Below are positions 1 through 8,438 of a DNA stretch of 26,186 nt, piece after piece (the first letter of the stretch is position 1; each line of letters starts with the position of its first letter). Source of the DNA: an uncultured Bacilli bacterium (GTDB lineage Bacteria; Bacillota_I; Bacilli_A; RFN20; CAG-826); contig CALVMF010000004.1 of NCBI GenBank assembly GCA_944342125.1, forward strand, positions 1 through 26,186, given 5' to 3'. The notes under the pieces were generated by a model, which saw only the letters and a program-made list of their open reading frames with translations, searched no databases and was not told the DNA's origin. A program made the position numbers and the translations under genes.

Positions 1-1218
1 AAAATTTTTGTTGCTATTTCTATCGAAGGACCGAGAGGATGTGGGAAGACATATTCCGGTAGGAACGCTGCAAAAAGCGAATTTTTGGTTGCGAACCCAA
101 ATGGGAATTTTAACAATAAACAAATTGCAAGCTTAGATTTAAATATTGCTCTTGAGGGTGAGAAGCCACATTTAATTGATGAGTGGCAAGAAATTCCAAG
201 TATATGGGATGCAGTTAGATGCAAAGTCGATGAGAAAAATACTAAAGGAATGTTTATTTTAACTGGTTCGACTTCAATCAATAAAAGCAGTTATATTCAT
301 TCTGGGATAGGAAGAATTGCAAGATTAAAAATGAGACCTATGAGTCTATACGAAAGCCTTAATTCTGACGGAAAAATTTCGTTAAAAGAGATTTGCTATA
401 AAAAAGCCAAGAATGTTTTAACTGGCGAAGTATCTTTAGATAAATTACTTGATCTGATTTTAATTGGCGGATGGCCTGCAAATATTGGACTTAGCGAATC
501 AGAAGGCAGATTAGTCGCAAAAGAATACATTAATAGCGTCTTAAAATCAGATATTTTTAAGGTTGATAATATCAAAAGAGATTCTCATAAACTTGAACTA
601 TTATTGAGGTCATTAGCAAGAAATGAATCGACAACCGTAACTAACTCAAAACTTGTAAAGGATATTAAAGATATCGATTCTGAGGATATAAACATTGATT
701 CAATTACAAGTTATTTGAATTTAATTAATGATTTATATTTGGTTGAAAACTTACCGCCATTTAGTAATAAAATTAGATCTTCATTAAGGGTTAAGCAAAG
801 TGAAAAAAGACATTTTGTAGACCCATCCTTAGTTTGCGCTTTACTTAACGTCACTAAAGAAAAACTGCTTTCTGATTTTGAGTTTTTAGGTTTTGTTTTT
901 GAATCACTGGTTCTTCGCGACTTATTGACTTATGTAGATGGTTTTAATGCAAAGCTTTATCACTACCAAGACTATAATAATGATGAAATGGATGCCGTTA
1001 TTGAGCTTGAAGATGGCGAGTGGTGTGGTGTTGAAATAAAACTTGGAGCACATCAAATTGATAAAGCTGCTCAAAATTTAGTTAAAATAAATAACAAAAT
1101 TATTAATAAAGGTGGAAAAGGTGCTCAAGCTTTAATCGTAATTTGTGGATTGACAAATGCTGCTTATTTACGTGAAGACGGGGTTTATGTTGTTCCAATT
1201 ACATCGTTAAAAGATTAA
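1..1218 (+). CDS. AAA_14/DUF4143 family ATPase (5' end outside window)
   Basis: The reading frame is open from base 1, so the gene is cut at its N-terminus and 405 residues are visible. A Walker A loop GPRGCGKT lies only about 11 residues from the window edge. It is followed by DEWQEIPSIWDAVR (Walker B region) and FILTGSTS (sensor-like strand), the order seen in the AAA_14 domain. The C-terminal half ends with a DUF4143-type nuclease-like fold region (FEFLGFVFESLVLRDL, then DAVIEL and GVEIKLG). These proteins are widespread predicted P-loop ATPases with no settled role; some are discussed as regulators or toxin-antitoxin-like modules. An upstream TTG at 85 would cut off the P-loop, so it is not the start. 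Stop is TAA. The nearest downstream gene is on the other strand. Confidence 0.88.
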   Translation, partial: KIFVAISIEGPRGCGKTYSGRNAAKSEFLVANPNGNFNNKQIASLDLNIALEGEKPHLIDEWQEIPSIWDAVRCKVDEKNTKGMFILTGSTSINKSSYIHSGIGRIARLKMRPMSLYESLNSDGKISLKEICYKKAKNVLTGEVSLDKLLDLILIGGWPANIGLSESEGRLVAKEYINSVLKSDIFKVDNIKRDSHKLELLLRSLARNESTTVTNSKLVKDIKDIDSEDINIDSITSYLNLINDLYLVENLPPFSNKIRSSLRVKQSEKRHFVDPSLVCALLNVTKEKLLSDFEFLGFVFESLVLRDLLTYVDGFNAKLYHYQDYNNDEMDAVIELEDGEWCGVEIKLGAHQIDKAAQNLVKINNKIINKGGKGAQALIVICGLTNAAYLREDGVYVVPITSLKD

Positions 1219-1341
1219 TGAAATCGGTTTAATTAAAATATTTTTCTTTAGAAAAAATCTTAACGATTTTGCCAATATTAAAAAAGGGATAACTTTAAAA
1301 TTTGATTTTTCACACAATTTTTAGAATTATTCACGCAAAAG

Positions 1342-1809
1342 TTAAATATTTTTGTTATTACTAATTTGAACAAATTCGTATTTAACGTCTTTCCCTTTTT
1401 CTAAGTAGAGAATAAGATAAGATCCATTTTCACCATCTCGTGGTCTAGTAGCACTGCCAGGATTAAAGACGTATGTGTTTCCAACTTTTGTAGCGAGTTT
1501 TTTATGAGTATGCCCAAAGAGAAATATATCGCAGTTTTTATTTTTGATATAGTTTTCGCTATCCATCTGAAAGTTAAAATTATTTCCGTGCTCTAAATGA
1601 ATTTTAAAACCTTCGATTATACAATCTCTTTCTCTAGGAAAAGAGGTGTAATCACAATTGCCCAAAACACATGTGAAATTATTTAATAGATACTCAGGTA
1701 ATTCGCTATCTCCAAGATGATAAAAAACATCACCATTATAATTTTTCATGACAATTTGAGTTAAAACATCGAGATTAGAGTGCGAATCACTTACAACAAT
1801 TACTTTCAT
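1342..1809 (-). CDS. YfcE/MJ0936-type metallophosphoesterase
   Basis: A 155-residue single-domain calcineurin-like phosphoesterase. All expected metal and phosphate ligands are visible in order: DSH at 8-10, GD at 33-34, GNCD at 50-53, HG at 74-75 and GHTH at 99-102, followed by the family's NPGSATRPR loop. Bacterial relatives (B. subtilis YsnB, E. coli YfcE) hydrolyse phosphodiester model substrates; the physiological substrate is unknown. The length matches the family. It has its own promoter, with the -10 only 6 nt before the ATG and no Shine-Dalgarno site, so the transcript is probably leaderless. It stands alone, between the AAA_14 gene and the divergent decarboxylase. Confidence 0.9.
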   Translation of the reverse strand: MKVIVVSDSHSNLDVLTQIVMKNYNGDVFYHLGDSELPEYLLNNFTCVLGNCDYTSFPRERDCIIEGFKIHLEHGNNFNFQMDSENYIKNKNCDIFLFGHTHKKLATKVGNTYVFNPGSATRPRDGENGSYLILYLEKGKDVKYEFVQISNNKNI

Positions 1810-1815
1810 GTCGTT

Positions 1816-1844
1816 ATTTTAGAACTTAAATTCTTTCTAGACAA
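1816..1844 (-). promoter_or_regulatory. Leaderless-type promoter of the phosphodiesterase gene
   Basis: On the minus strand: -35 TTGTCT (1844-1839), 17-nt spacer, -10 TAAAAT (1821-1816), then 6 nt to the ATG at 1809. Transcription would start at or next to the A of ATG. No Shine-Dalgarno sequence is present. Confidence 0.7.
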
Positions 1845-2052
1845 AATAATTTTTGTGAAAATTGATGAAAAATATAATTCTTATCTTTCTAAGTTAGACT
1901 TATTTAATGTAAGATACGTTATTAATTGCTGAAAGCTAAATTTTAGTTATAAATATTTCATTTCGAACTTATTTAAAAGGATTAAGAAAATAAATCTTTA
2001 AAATTGTTATCCAAAATATATATTTTAATGAGATTATTTTTTAAGAATTCTC

Positions 2053-2083
2053 TTGTTTTATTTTTAACAAAAAAACTTATAAT
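2053..2083 (+). promoter_or_regulatory. Promoter of the decarboxylase-aminopeptidase pair
   Basis: A perfect TATAAT at 2078-2083 with TTGTTT at 2053-2058 (19-nt spacing, longer than ideal). The ATG is 17 nt after the -10, so the 5' leader would be about 10 nt and contains no Shine-Dalgarno sequence. Confidence 0.55.
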
Positions 2084-2100
2084 ATATTCGTTTTTAAATT

Positions 2101-3606
2101 ATGGTAAACAAGAACGAGCAAAAGAAAACACCTTATCTAAGAGCGTATCAAAAATATTTAAAAGAGCATACGGCTGTTTTTGATGTGCCTGGTCATCATC
2201 AAGGTAGAATTAGAACTGATTTTGACAAAATATTTACTCACATTGTTTATCAAAATGACGTTAATTGTCCTCGTGGGATGGACAATCTTGCTCATCCAAC
2301 GGGAGTAATAAAAGAAGCACAAGACTTATTTGCTAAAGCATGCGGTGCTGATTATTGTAAATTCTTGATTAATGGTTCAACAAGTGGAAACTTAATCATG
2401 TTTTTAAGCGCTCTTCAAGCAAATGATAAAGTTATTTTGCCTCGAAATGTTCATAAATCAGCGATAAATGGTCTTATTTTGTCAGGTGCGGTTCCAGTTT
2501 TTATCATGCCAGAAATTGATAAAAAAACTGAAATCGTTAACCAAGTTTCTTTTGAAGAGTGGAAAAAGGCTATTGATGAAAATCCTGATGCAAAGGCTAT
2601 TTTTATAATTAATCCAACTTATTTTGGTGCAACTTGCGACCTAAAAAAGATTGTTAATTATGCTCATTTACACGATAAGATAGTTTTAGTTGATGAAGCG
2701 CACGGTTCTCATTTTTATTTTTCTAACAAGCTTCCAATAAGTGCTATGAAAGCCGGTGCTGATCTGAGTACTTTAAGCATCCATAAAACAGGTGGCAGCT
2801 TAACTCAATCAAGCGTGTTACTTGTTAAAGGAAAGAGAGTTTCAAAATATTCTGTCATAAAATCGTTTAATCTTTTAACCACAACCTCGCCAAGTTCAAT
2901 TTTACTAGCTTCACTTGATGCGGCTAGAAAATATTTGGTTTTTAGAGGTAGCGAAAAAATATATAACGCAATTAAGCTTGCTCGACTTGCAAAAGAAAGA
3001 ATTGACAAAATTCCTGGTTTTATTGCTCATGGGAAAGATTATTTTATTAAAGAGTGTGATGCTTTTAGTTACGATGAAACAAAACTTTGCGTTGAAGTTG
3101 ATAAGTTAAAAATTACAGGTTTTGACCTATACAAACTTTTAAAAGATAAATATCAAATTCAAATTGAACTAGGTGAAACTTATGTTTTCTTGCTTCTTTT
3201 TACAATTGGAAGCAATGAAAAAGATGTTGATAGATTAATAAGTGCTTTAGAAGACATATCAAAAGATTATTATGATCCAAATATTGTTTATGAAGATCAT
3301 CATTATGTCGACGGTTTCCCAAAAATGGAAGTCAGACCAAGAGTTGCTTATCACGCTCCTTTAAAAGTTTGTAAATTAAGAAACGCTGTTGGTAAGATCT
3401 CGAAAGAGATGATCATGATATATCCGCCAGGAATTCCACTAATAATCCCAGGTGAAGTTTTCACAAAAGAAGTAGTAGACGAACTTACCTATTATAAAAA
3501 TATGAAAGCAAATATTTTAAGCGATTGGAGTGCTAGTAACGAAGTTAGTGTTATCGATGAAAAGAAACGGAAATTTGTGAAAGAAGATTTTGAAAAAGAC
3601 TATTAA
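2101..3606 (+). CDS. PLP-dependent Orn/Lys/Arg decarboxylase family protein
   Basis: A 501-residue fold-type I PLP enzyme of the Orn/Lys/Arg decarboxylase group, close in size to B. subtilis SpeA. The N-terminal substrate loop FDVPGHHQG (27-35) is followed by the cofactor segment NGSTSGN (91-97), DEAHGSH at 198-204 and the Schiff-base lysine K229 in SIHKTGGSLTQSS. The C-terminal PPGIPLIIPGE motif is also typical of the family. It should decarboxylate a basic amino acid (arginine, lysine or ornithine) to a diamine or agmatine in the cytoplasm; the sequence alone does not fix the substrate. It leads a two-gene unit with the aminopeptidase 51 bases downstream, a pairing compatible with peptide and amino-acid catabolism. 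No Shine-Dalgarno site precedes the ATG. Confidence 0.88.
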   Translation: MVNKNEQKKTPYLRAYQKYLKEHTAVFDVPGHHQGRIRTDFDKIFTHIVYQNDVNCPRGMDNLAHPTGVIKEAQDLFAKACGADYCKFLINGSTSGNLIMFLSALQANDKVILPRNVHKSAINGLILSGAVPVFIMPEIDKKTEIVNQVSFEEWKKAIDENPDAKAIFIINPTYFGATCDLKKIVNYAHLHDKIVLVDEAHGSHFYFSNKLPISAMKAGADLSTLSIHKTGGSLTQSSVLLVKGKRVSKYSVIKSFNLLTTTSPSSILLASLDAARKYLVFRGSEKIYNAIKLARLAKERIDKIPGFIAHGKDYFIKECDAFSYDETKLCVEVDKLKITGFDLYKLLKDKYQIQIELGETYVFLLLFTIGSNEKDVDRLISALEDISKDYYDPNIVYEDHHYVDGFPKMEVRPRVAYHAPLKVCKLRNAVGKISKEMIMIYPPGIPLIIPGEVFTKEVVDELTYYKNMKANILSDWSASNEVSVIDEKKRKFVKEDFEKDY

Positions 3607-3657
3607 TTAGCCAAAAAAATCCGCAAAAAGCCACTATTTTATAGAAAGGATATAAAA

Positions 3658-5415
3658 ATGTTTAATAAAAATAATGTAAAACTCTTACAAGAAGAGTTAA
3701 AAAAGAAGAATCTAAAAGCTTATTTGATTTTTACTTCTGATGCTCACGATAATGAGTATGTAGGAAAGAAGTATCTTTTAGAAAGATTGTTTTTCTCTCC
3801 ATTTTCTGGGTCTGCAGGTCAAGTTTTGATTACTCAAAACGATACTTTTCTTTTCACAGATGGTAGATATTGGTTGCAAGCTGAAAAAGAACTAAAAGGA
3901 AGCGGAATTAAGCTCATTAAAGATGGCGATAAAGATGTTCCTTCATTGAAAGATTTTATTAAAGAAAATAATTTATTTCCTTTAGGTATAAATCTAAAAA
4001 ATATTACCGAAAGTAAATACGAAGCTTTTTTAAAGTCAGGCGTTCAGATTGTTGATACTTCTTTTAAATACCTAATTGATGAAAAACTTAACGAAGAAGT
4101 TCACAAGGTTTTTAAGTTAAACGATGATTTAGTTTCACTTAACTACAAAGAAAAAATATCAATCATTTTAAAGGAAGCTGCTAAAAGTGGTGCTGATGCT
4201 AACTTAGTTTCAACTTTAGATGATATTGCCTTTATTTTAAATCTTCGCGGAGGTGATATTCCTCGCAATCCAGTGTTTTATTCTTATTTGTATCTATCAA
4301 AAATTGCTGGAAATCATTTGTTTATCGATAAAAATAAGATTGATTTTGAACTTGACGACATAACAATTCACTCTTATGAAGACATTTTTGGCTTCTTGAG
4401 TAGGCATAAAGATATAAAAACTTTAGTTGATCCTAATCGAATTAATGCAAAAGCCTTTAAACTATTAAATCAACCTATAAAAGGAAGAAACCCTTCGTAT
4501 TTAATGAAAGCAATTAAAGGCGAAAAAGAAATTTTAAATACAAAAAAGATACAAGCTTTGGATGGACTCGCACTTTTAAAATTTCAAAAATATCTAGAAG
4601 AAAATATTGATAAGAATTTAAGTGAATATGATTATTCATCAAAACTTGAAGAGTTTAGAAAGGAATGCCCACTTTGCTTTGATTTATCTTTTGATACTAT
4701 CGCAGCAGTTGGAAAAAACGCAGCAATGATGCATTATGAACCAACAAAGAGCAATCATTCTATTGTTTCAAAGGATGATATCGAGCTACTTGTTGATAGT
4801 GGTGGTCAATATTATGGCGGAACAACCGACACAACTCGTACTTTTTTAATCGGAAAACCTACTAAAGAATTTATTCATGACTACACTTTAACTTTAAAAG
4901 CCTTGATTGCTGTTTCTAGCACAATCTTTTTAGAAGGTTCAAGTGGTCAAACAATTGATATTAAGGCTAGAGAATTTTTCTGGAAAGAAGGAATGGATTA
5001 TAAATGTGGAACAGGTCATGGAGTTGGATACATTTTAAATGTTCATGAAGGACCAAATGGATTTAGATATAAAAAAGTGCCAGAAAGAGATGATCAAGAC
5101 CCTTTAAAAGAAGGAATGATAACTACAATTGAACCAGGCGTTTATAAGCAAGATAAATACGGAATAAGAATTGAAAATAATTTGCTATGCAAAAAAGCAT
5201 TTGAAAATGATCAAGGTCGTTTCTTTAAGTTTGAGACAATAACTTACGTGCCAATTGAGACAAAGTGCCTTGATTTAAATATGATGAGTGATGAAGAAAT
5301 TGATTGGTTAAATGATTATCATAAAATGGTTTATGATGCTTTAAGCAATTTGACTAAGGATGAAGAGTTATTAAAGTTTTTAAGAACTAAGACCAAAGCA
5401 ATAAATAAAAAATAG
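3658..5415 (+). CDS. Long-form Xaa-Pro aminopeptidase (M24B)
   Basis: 585 residues with the layout of long aminopeptidase P enzymes: two creatinase-N-like domains (about 1-300), a pita-bread M24 catalytic domain (about 310-530) and a short C-terminal M24_C region. The five metal ligands are all present: D380 and D391 (LLVDSGG, then GGTTDTTRTF), the histidine of GTGHGVGY, the glutamate of TTIEPGVY and the glutamate of IRIENN. The HEGP substrate-pocket histidine is there too. It should be a cytoplasmic dimetal (usually Mn) enzyme removing an N-terminal residue in front of proline. No signal peptide. A clear Shine-Dalgarno site (GAAAGGA) sits 7 nt before the ATG, consistent with being the second gene of an operon behind the decarboxylase. 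Confidence 0.92.
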   Translation: MFNKNNVKLLQEELKKKNLKAYLIFTSDAHDNEYVGKKYLLERLFFSPFSGSAGQVLITQNDTFLFTDGRYWLQAEKELKGSGIKLIKDGDKDVPSLKDFIKENNLFPLGINLKNITESKYEAFLKSGVQIVDTSFKYLIDEKLNEEVHKVFKLNDDLVSLNYKEKISIILKEAAKSGADANLVSTLDDIAFILNLRGGDIPRNPVFYSYLYLSKIAGNHLFIDKNKIDFELDDITIHSYEDIFGFLSRHKDIKTLVDPNRINAKAFKLLNQPIKGRNPSYLMKAIKGEKEILNTKKIQALDGLALLKFQKYLEENIDKNLSEYDYSSKLEEFRKECPLCFDLSFDTIAAVGKNAAMMHYEPTKSNHSIVSKDDIELLVDSGGQYYGGTTDTTRTFLIGKPTKEFIHDYTLTLKALIAVSSTIFLEGSSGQTIDIKAREFFWKEGMDYKCGTGHGVGYILNVHEGPNGFRYKKVPERDDQDPLKEGMITTIEPGVYKQDKYGIRIENNLLCKKAFENDQGRFFKFETITYVPIETKCLDLNMMSDEEIDWLNDYHKMVYDALSNLTKDEELLKFLRTKTKAINKK

Positions 5416-5504
5416 TTAAGTTTTGCGGTCTTTTTCTTAAAGATTTAGTCTTTATTAACCATATTTTTGAACTTTTTTCTCTTTGAAAAAGGTCTTATAA
5501 GACT

Positions 5505-5532
5505 TTTACACGCCTTAGGTCAATGGTATAAT
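5505..5532 (+). promoter_or_regulatory. Leaderless-type promoter of mscS
   Basis: TTTACA at 5505-5510, 16-nt spacer, perfect TATAAT at 5527-5532, then 6 nt to ATG 5539. The promoter lies inside the apparent N-terminus of the longer open frame that begins at 5467, which argues that the upstream in-frame start is not used. Confidence 0.78.
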
Positions 5533-5538
5533 TTTTTT

Positions 5539-6474
5539 ATGGTTTTAACGAGTGGTTGGGATGCATTTTGGAATCAAGTAAGCTCTGCATTTAAGGATGC
5601 TTGGACTGATATTACTAATTTCTGGCTGGGAACAGAAGAAAATACACCTTATATAGCTAATTTCATATTTGCACTCGCTGTCTTAGTTGTTGGAATAATT
5701 TTAATTAAACTTTTCATCAAACTTTTAACAAAAATTTTTAAGCTCGATAAAAAGATTGTTAAAGAGAATTCGGTCAAGTCTTTTATAATTTCAACCATTA
5801 AAATTGTCTTATATTTTGCTCTTGTGCTGATCTTTTTAGCTATTTTAAGAGTTGAACTAAGTGGATTTGCTCAAATTTTCTCTAGCGCTATTTTAGCGAT
5901 TGGTTTATCTTTACAAGATGTTATTTCTAACTTCGCTAGCGGAATAATTATCTTAACTTCAAGACCATTTGTTACTGGAGATTATATAAAAATTGAAAAT
6001 GAAGGCGTTGAAGGAAGCGTTAAAGATGTTCGTTTTTTAGTTACAACTATTGAAACGGTTAATAAGCAAATAGTTACAATTCCTAATAAGACAATTACAA
6101 GCTCGATTATCACAAATTACACCAAAAATCCTTTAAGAAGGCTTGTTGTTGAAATTGGTGTAGACTATTCAACAGACATTAATAAAGCAAAACAAGCTTT
6201 AATTGATTTAGCTAATGCAGATAATAGAGTTTTAGAAGATCCAAAACCAGTTTGTTATGTAACAGCTTTCGAAGCAAGCGATATTAAATTATCTTTGCGC
6301 TGTTATGTGCCGAACATTCTCTATTGGGATGTTTTCTTTGAGATGAACGAAAAAGTTCTGATTGAATTTAATAAACTAGGTATTCAAATTCCATTTAATA
6401 GATTAGTCATACAAACCTTAGATGTAGATGGGAAAGTAGTTATAAATAAAAGAAAAGGAGAAAAAAGACTATGA
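5539..6474 (+). CDS. mscS: MscS-family small-conductance mechanosensitive channel
   Basis: A 311-residue membrane protein when started at 5539. It has three transmembrane segments: one around the ANFIFALAVLVVGIILI stretch, a second around IKIVLYFALVLIFLAIL, and the amphipathic, glycine/alanine-rich pore helix AILAIGLSLQDVISNFASG, followed by the MscS beta domain (RPFVTGDYIKI, IPNKTI) and a C-terminal alpha/beta domain. It should open under membrane tension and release solutes during osmotic downshock. The frame is open upstream to an ATG at 5467, but the extra 24 residues overlap the promoter and have no ribosome site, so I use 5539. The last codons overlap the next gene by 4 bases (ATGA), implying translational coupling. 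Confidence 0.9.
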   Translation: MVLTSGWDAFWNQVSSAFKDAWTDITNFWLGTEENTPYIANFIFALAVLVVGIILIKLFIKLLTKIFKLDKKIVKENSVKSFIISTIKIVLYFALVLIFLAILRVELSGFAQIFSSAILAIGLSLQDVISNFASGIIILTSRPFVTGDYIKIENEGVEGSVKDVRFLVTTIETVNKQIVTIPNKTITSSIITNYTKNPLRRLVVEIGVDYSTDINKAKQALIDLANADNRVLEDPKPVCYVTAFEASDIKLSLRCYVPNILYWDVFFEMNEKVLIEFNKLGIQIPFNRLVIQTLDVDGKVVINKRKGEKRL

Positions 6475-6899
6475 AAGTCTTGTTCAAAAATGATATAAGA
6501 ACAGTTTTAGTTTACTTAGTAATTTTTGCTATTGCTTTAGGTTTATCGTGCATTGGTTTTGCCTTTAACACCCCATATAGTTATTATCCATTAGTTATTA
6601 CTGCAATTTCGTTTTCTTGTGGTTTAATTTATTTACTTGCTTTACTTTTTAACGCTAAAAAGAAAAATGAAATTACTCCAGAAACTAAGAACTTAGCTTT
6701 AGCAGCTCAACTTGGAAGCAATTTTTTAAGATTTGCAATCATGGTAATTGCTGTTTTGTGTTGTTTTTTATTTATCTATTTTTCCACTAAAGAAGGTGAA
6801 GTTGAAAAATGGGTTTATCTTCTTATTTTAATAGCTGGAGTTCCGATGATAGTTGACGTTGCTCTCTTTTATTTAAGAAGTGCAAATGCTGATAAATAG
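6471..6899 (+). CDS. Small four-TM membrane protein, unknown
   Basis: 142 residues, not recognised. Four hydrophobic segments are visible: about 12-32 (VLVYLVIFAIALGL), 37-60, 85-107 (FLRFAIMVIAVLCC) and 114-136 (WVYLLILIAGVPMIVDV), separated by a charged loop around 62-75 (KKKNEITPETKN). It overlaps the mscS stop by 4 bases and has a strong Shine-Dalgarno site (AGGAGA) inside the end of mscS, so the two are almost certainly co-translated. A role connected with the channel is only suggested by this coupling. A four-TM AtpI-like protein was considered, but there is no supporting motif or neighbouring ATP synthase gene. Confidence 0.7.
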   Translation: MKVLFKNDIRTVLVYLVIFAIALGLSCIGFAFNTPYSYYPLVITAISFSCGLIYLLALLFNAKKKNEITPETKNLALAAQLGSNFLRFAIMVIAVLCCFLFIYFSTKEGEVEKWVYLLILIAGVPMIVDVALFYLRSANADK

Positions 6900-6919
6900 C
6901 CTTTTAGGTCTTAATGCAG

Positions 6920-6952
6920 AATGCTTTAGATCAAATTTTTGAAGCATTTTAT
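6920..6952 (+). terminator. Probable weak terminator after mscS operon
   Basis: A 7-bp stem AATGCTT (6920-6926) / AAGCATT (6942-6948) with a 15-nt loop is followed by TTATT. The stem is AT-rich and the T-tract poor, so it is only a modest terminator candidate. Confidence 0.4.
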
Positions 6953-7024
6953 TATTTGAAAATTTTATACGTTGAATTTTCTTATAGATGCCACAATTCT
7001 TAATTTCCAGTCGTGAAAAAGCAA

Positions 7025-7053
7025 TTAACAGAGAAGCTTTTTTAAAGTAAAAT
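7025..7053 (+). promoter_or_regulatory. Promoter of the ATP-grasp gene
   Basis: TTAACA at 7025-7030, 17-nt spacer, TAAAAT at 7048-7053. The predicted start near 7060 leaves a short leader carrying an AGAGG ribosome site (7066-7070) before ATG 7074. This gene therefore has a conventional led transcript, unlike several neighbours. Confidence 0.65.
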
Positions 7054-7073
7054 ATTTTCGAGGGTAGAGGATA

Positions 7074-8276
7074 ATGAAGAACTTTGTTTTTATATCGCCA
7101 CATTTCCCATCAAGCTACTGGAGATTCTGCTTGGCGCTTAAAAATCGTGGCTTCAGGGTGCTCGGAATAGGGGATGCACCTTATAACGAACTAGGAGAAG
7201 AATGCCGTTTCGCACTTGATGAATATTATTGCTGTGCGAATATGGAAGATTACGAAAATGAAAAACGTGCTGTTAAATATTTCGAAGATAAATATGGCAA
7301 AATTGATTATCTTGAAAGCAATAATGAATTTTGGCTTGAAAAAGATGCGCGTTTAAGAAGTGATTTTAATATTACAACTGGTCCAACTTTAGAAGATATT
7401 GAAAAGTATAAATTAAAATCGCTTCAAAAAAAATTTTATGAAAAAGCTGGTTTAAAAACAGCAAGATATATTCTTGTTGACACTTTAGAAAATGCAATTA
7501 AGTTTGTTGAAGAAGTCGGTTATCCAGTCTTTACTAAACCAGACAATGGTGTTGGTGCTCAAGATACGCACAAAATTAAATCTTTAGATGATTTAAAGAG
7601 TTGGTTTGAAACAAAAAGTCCAAATAAAATCTACATAATGGAAGAATATGTAGATGGTCAAATTATTTCTTTTGATGGAATCACAGATAGTAAAGCTGAT
7701 GTGATTTTTGCTACTTCAAATGTTTTCATTAATGATAATAGTCAAATTGTTGCAGAAGGACTCGACGATATGTATTATTGCGTTCCTAAAGTTGACGATA
7801 CTTTGATGGAAATGGGTAAAAAAGCAATTAAAGCTTTCGATGTTAGAAATAGATTTTTCCATTTAGAGTGGTTTGTTTTAAAACATGATCATCCATATTT
7901 AGGCAAAAAAGGAACAATAGTTCCTTTAGAAGCTAATATGCGACCAGCTGGAGCATACACTCCTGATCTTATCAACTATGCAAACTCAGTAAACTGCTAT
8001 GAAATTTATGCTGATAGCATCGCTTATGACGAAAATCGTTGCGATATGAACTACACAAAATATTACGCTTGTGCATCAGGAAGAAGAAATTCATTTAAAT
8101 ATGTTCATAATCTTGATGAAATACTTCAAAAGTATCATAACAACGTCTGTTACTATGGAAATTATCCTCATGCCTTAAGAGATGATATGGGTGATTCCTT
8201 CGTAATGGCGAAATTTAATACTCTTGATGAGCTTACGGAATTTGATAATTTTGTAAGAGAAAAGGTTAAAGAATAA
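7074..8276 (+). CDS. ATP-grasp domain enzyme (carbamoyl-phosphate-synthase-like)
   Basis: A 400-residue stand-alone ATP-grasp protein. An N-terminal Rossmann-like pre-ATP-grasp region (FVFISPHFPSSYWRFCLAL, then GIGDAPY) is followed by the ATP-grasp core: the substrate/ATP strand GYPVFTKPDNGVGAQDTHKI, the adenine-side strand IYIMEEYVDGQIISFDG, and the metal-binding segment VPLEANMRPAG, whose Glu and Asn are typical Mg ligands. Such enzymes activate a carboxylate as an acyl phosphate and join it to an amine or thiol; the substrates here cannot be read from the sequence. It is monocistronic, with its own promoter, a Shine-Dalgarno site and a good terminator after it. Nothing nearby suggests a biosynthetic cluster. 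Confidence 0.82.
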   Translation: MKNFVFISPHFPSSYWRFCLALKNRGFRVLGIGDAPYNELGEECRFALDEYYCCANMEDYENEKRAVKYFEDKYGKIDYLESNNEFWLEKDARLRSDFNITTGPTLEDIEKYKLKSLQKKFYEKAGLKTARYILVDTLENAIKFVEEVGYPVFTKPDNGVGAQDTHKIKSLDDLKSWFETKSPNKIYIMEEYVDGQIISFDGITDSKADVIFATSNVFINDNSQIVAEGLDDMYYCVPKVDDTLMEMGKKAIKAFDVRNRFFHLEWFVLKHDHPYLGKKGTIVPLEANMRPAGAYTPDLINYANSVNCYEIYADSIAYDENRCDMNYTKYYACASGRRNSFKYVHNLDEILQKYHNNVCYYGNYPHALRDDMGDSFVMAKFNTLDELTEFDNFVREKVKE

Positions 8277-8300
8277 CAAGTATTTATTAGTGAAGTAATA

Positions 8301-8323
8301 AGGGCTCTTCGGGGTCCTTTTTA
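8301..8323 (+). terminator. Intrinsic terminator with UUCG loop
   Basis: Stem AGGGCTC / GGGTCCT (with two G-U pairs) closed by a TTCG tetraloop and followed by TTTTTAT. It ends the ATP-grasp transcript 24 bases after its stop. Confidence 0.85.
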
Positions 8324-8384
8324 TATATATTCTTTGTGTGAAAAAAGAGAATTCAAATGCGAAAACTAGTAAATTATAAAATCG

Positions 8385-8413
8385 TTCAATTAAAACCCTT
8401 TTTAATTTATAAT
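8385..8413 (+). promoter_or_regulatory. Promoter of ppa
   Basis: Perfect TATAAT at 8408-8413 with a weak TTCAAT at 8385-8390 (17-nt spacing). A leader of about 18 nt carries the Shine-Dalgarno GAGGAG before ATG 8439. Confidence 0.6.
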
Positions 8414-8438
8414 TTTATTACTGAGTGAGGAGAAATAT

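Larger units (their letters stand above)
1810..2100. other. Gene-free divergent intergenic region
   Basis: 291 very AT-rich bases between the divergent phosphodiesterase and decarboxylase genes. A promoter for each gene sits at either end. In the middle I see no tRNA, terminator, convincing inverted repeat or open frame with an initiation signal. Confidence 0.6.

Noticed and set aside
2805..3109. Short open frames on both strands inside the decarboxylase gene, and similar ones elsewhere (for example 15963-16145, 19885-20163, 23759-24007, 25145-25375, 25689-25940)
   Set aside because: They lie fully inside well-supported genes in other frames, lack ribosome sites and read as low-complexity peptides.
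6873..7103. A minus-strand 76-residue frame spanning the mscS to ATP-grasp gap
   Set aside because: It covers the promoter and weak terminator of neighbouring genes and overlaps their ends; no initiation signal or family resemblance.
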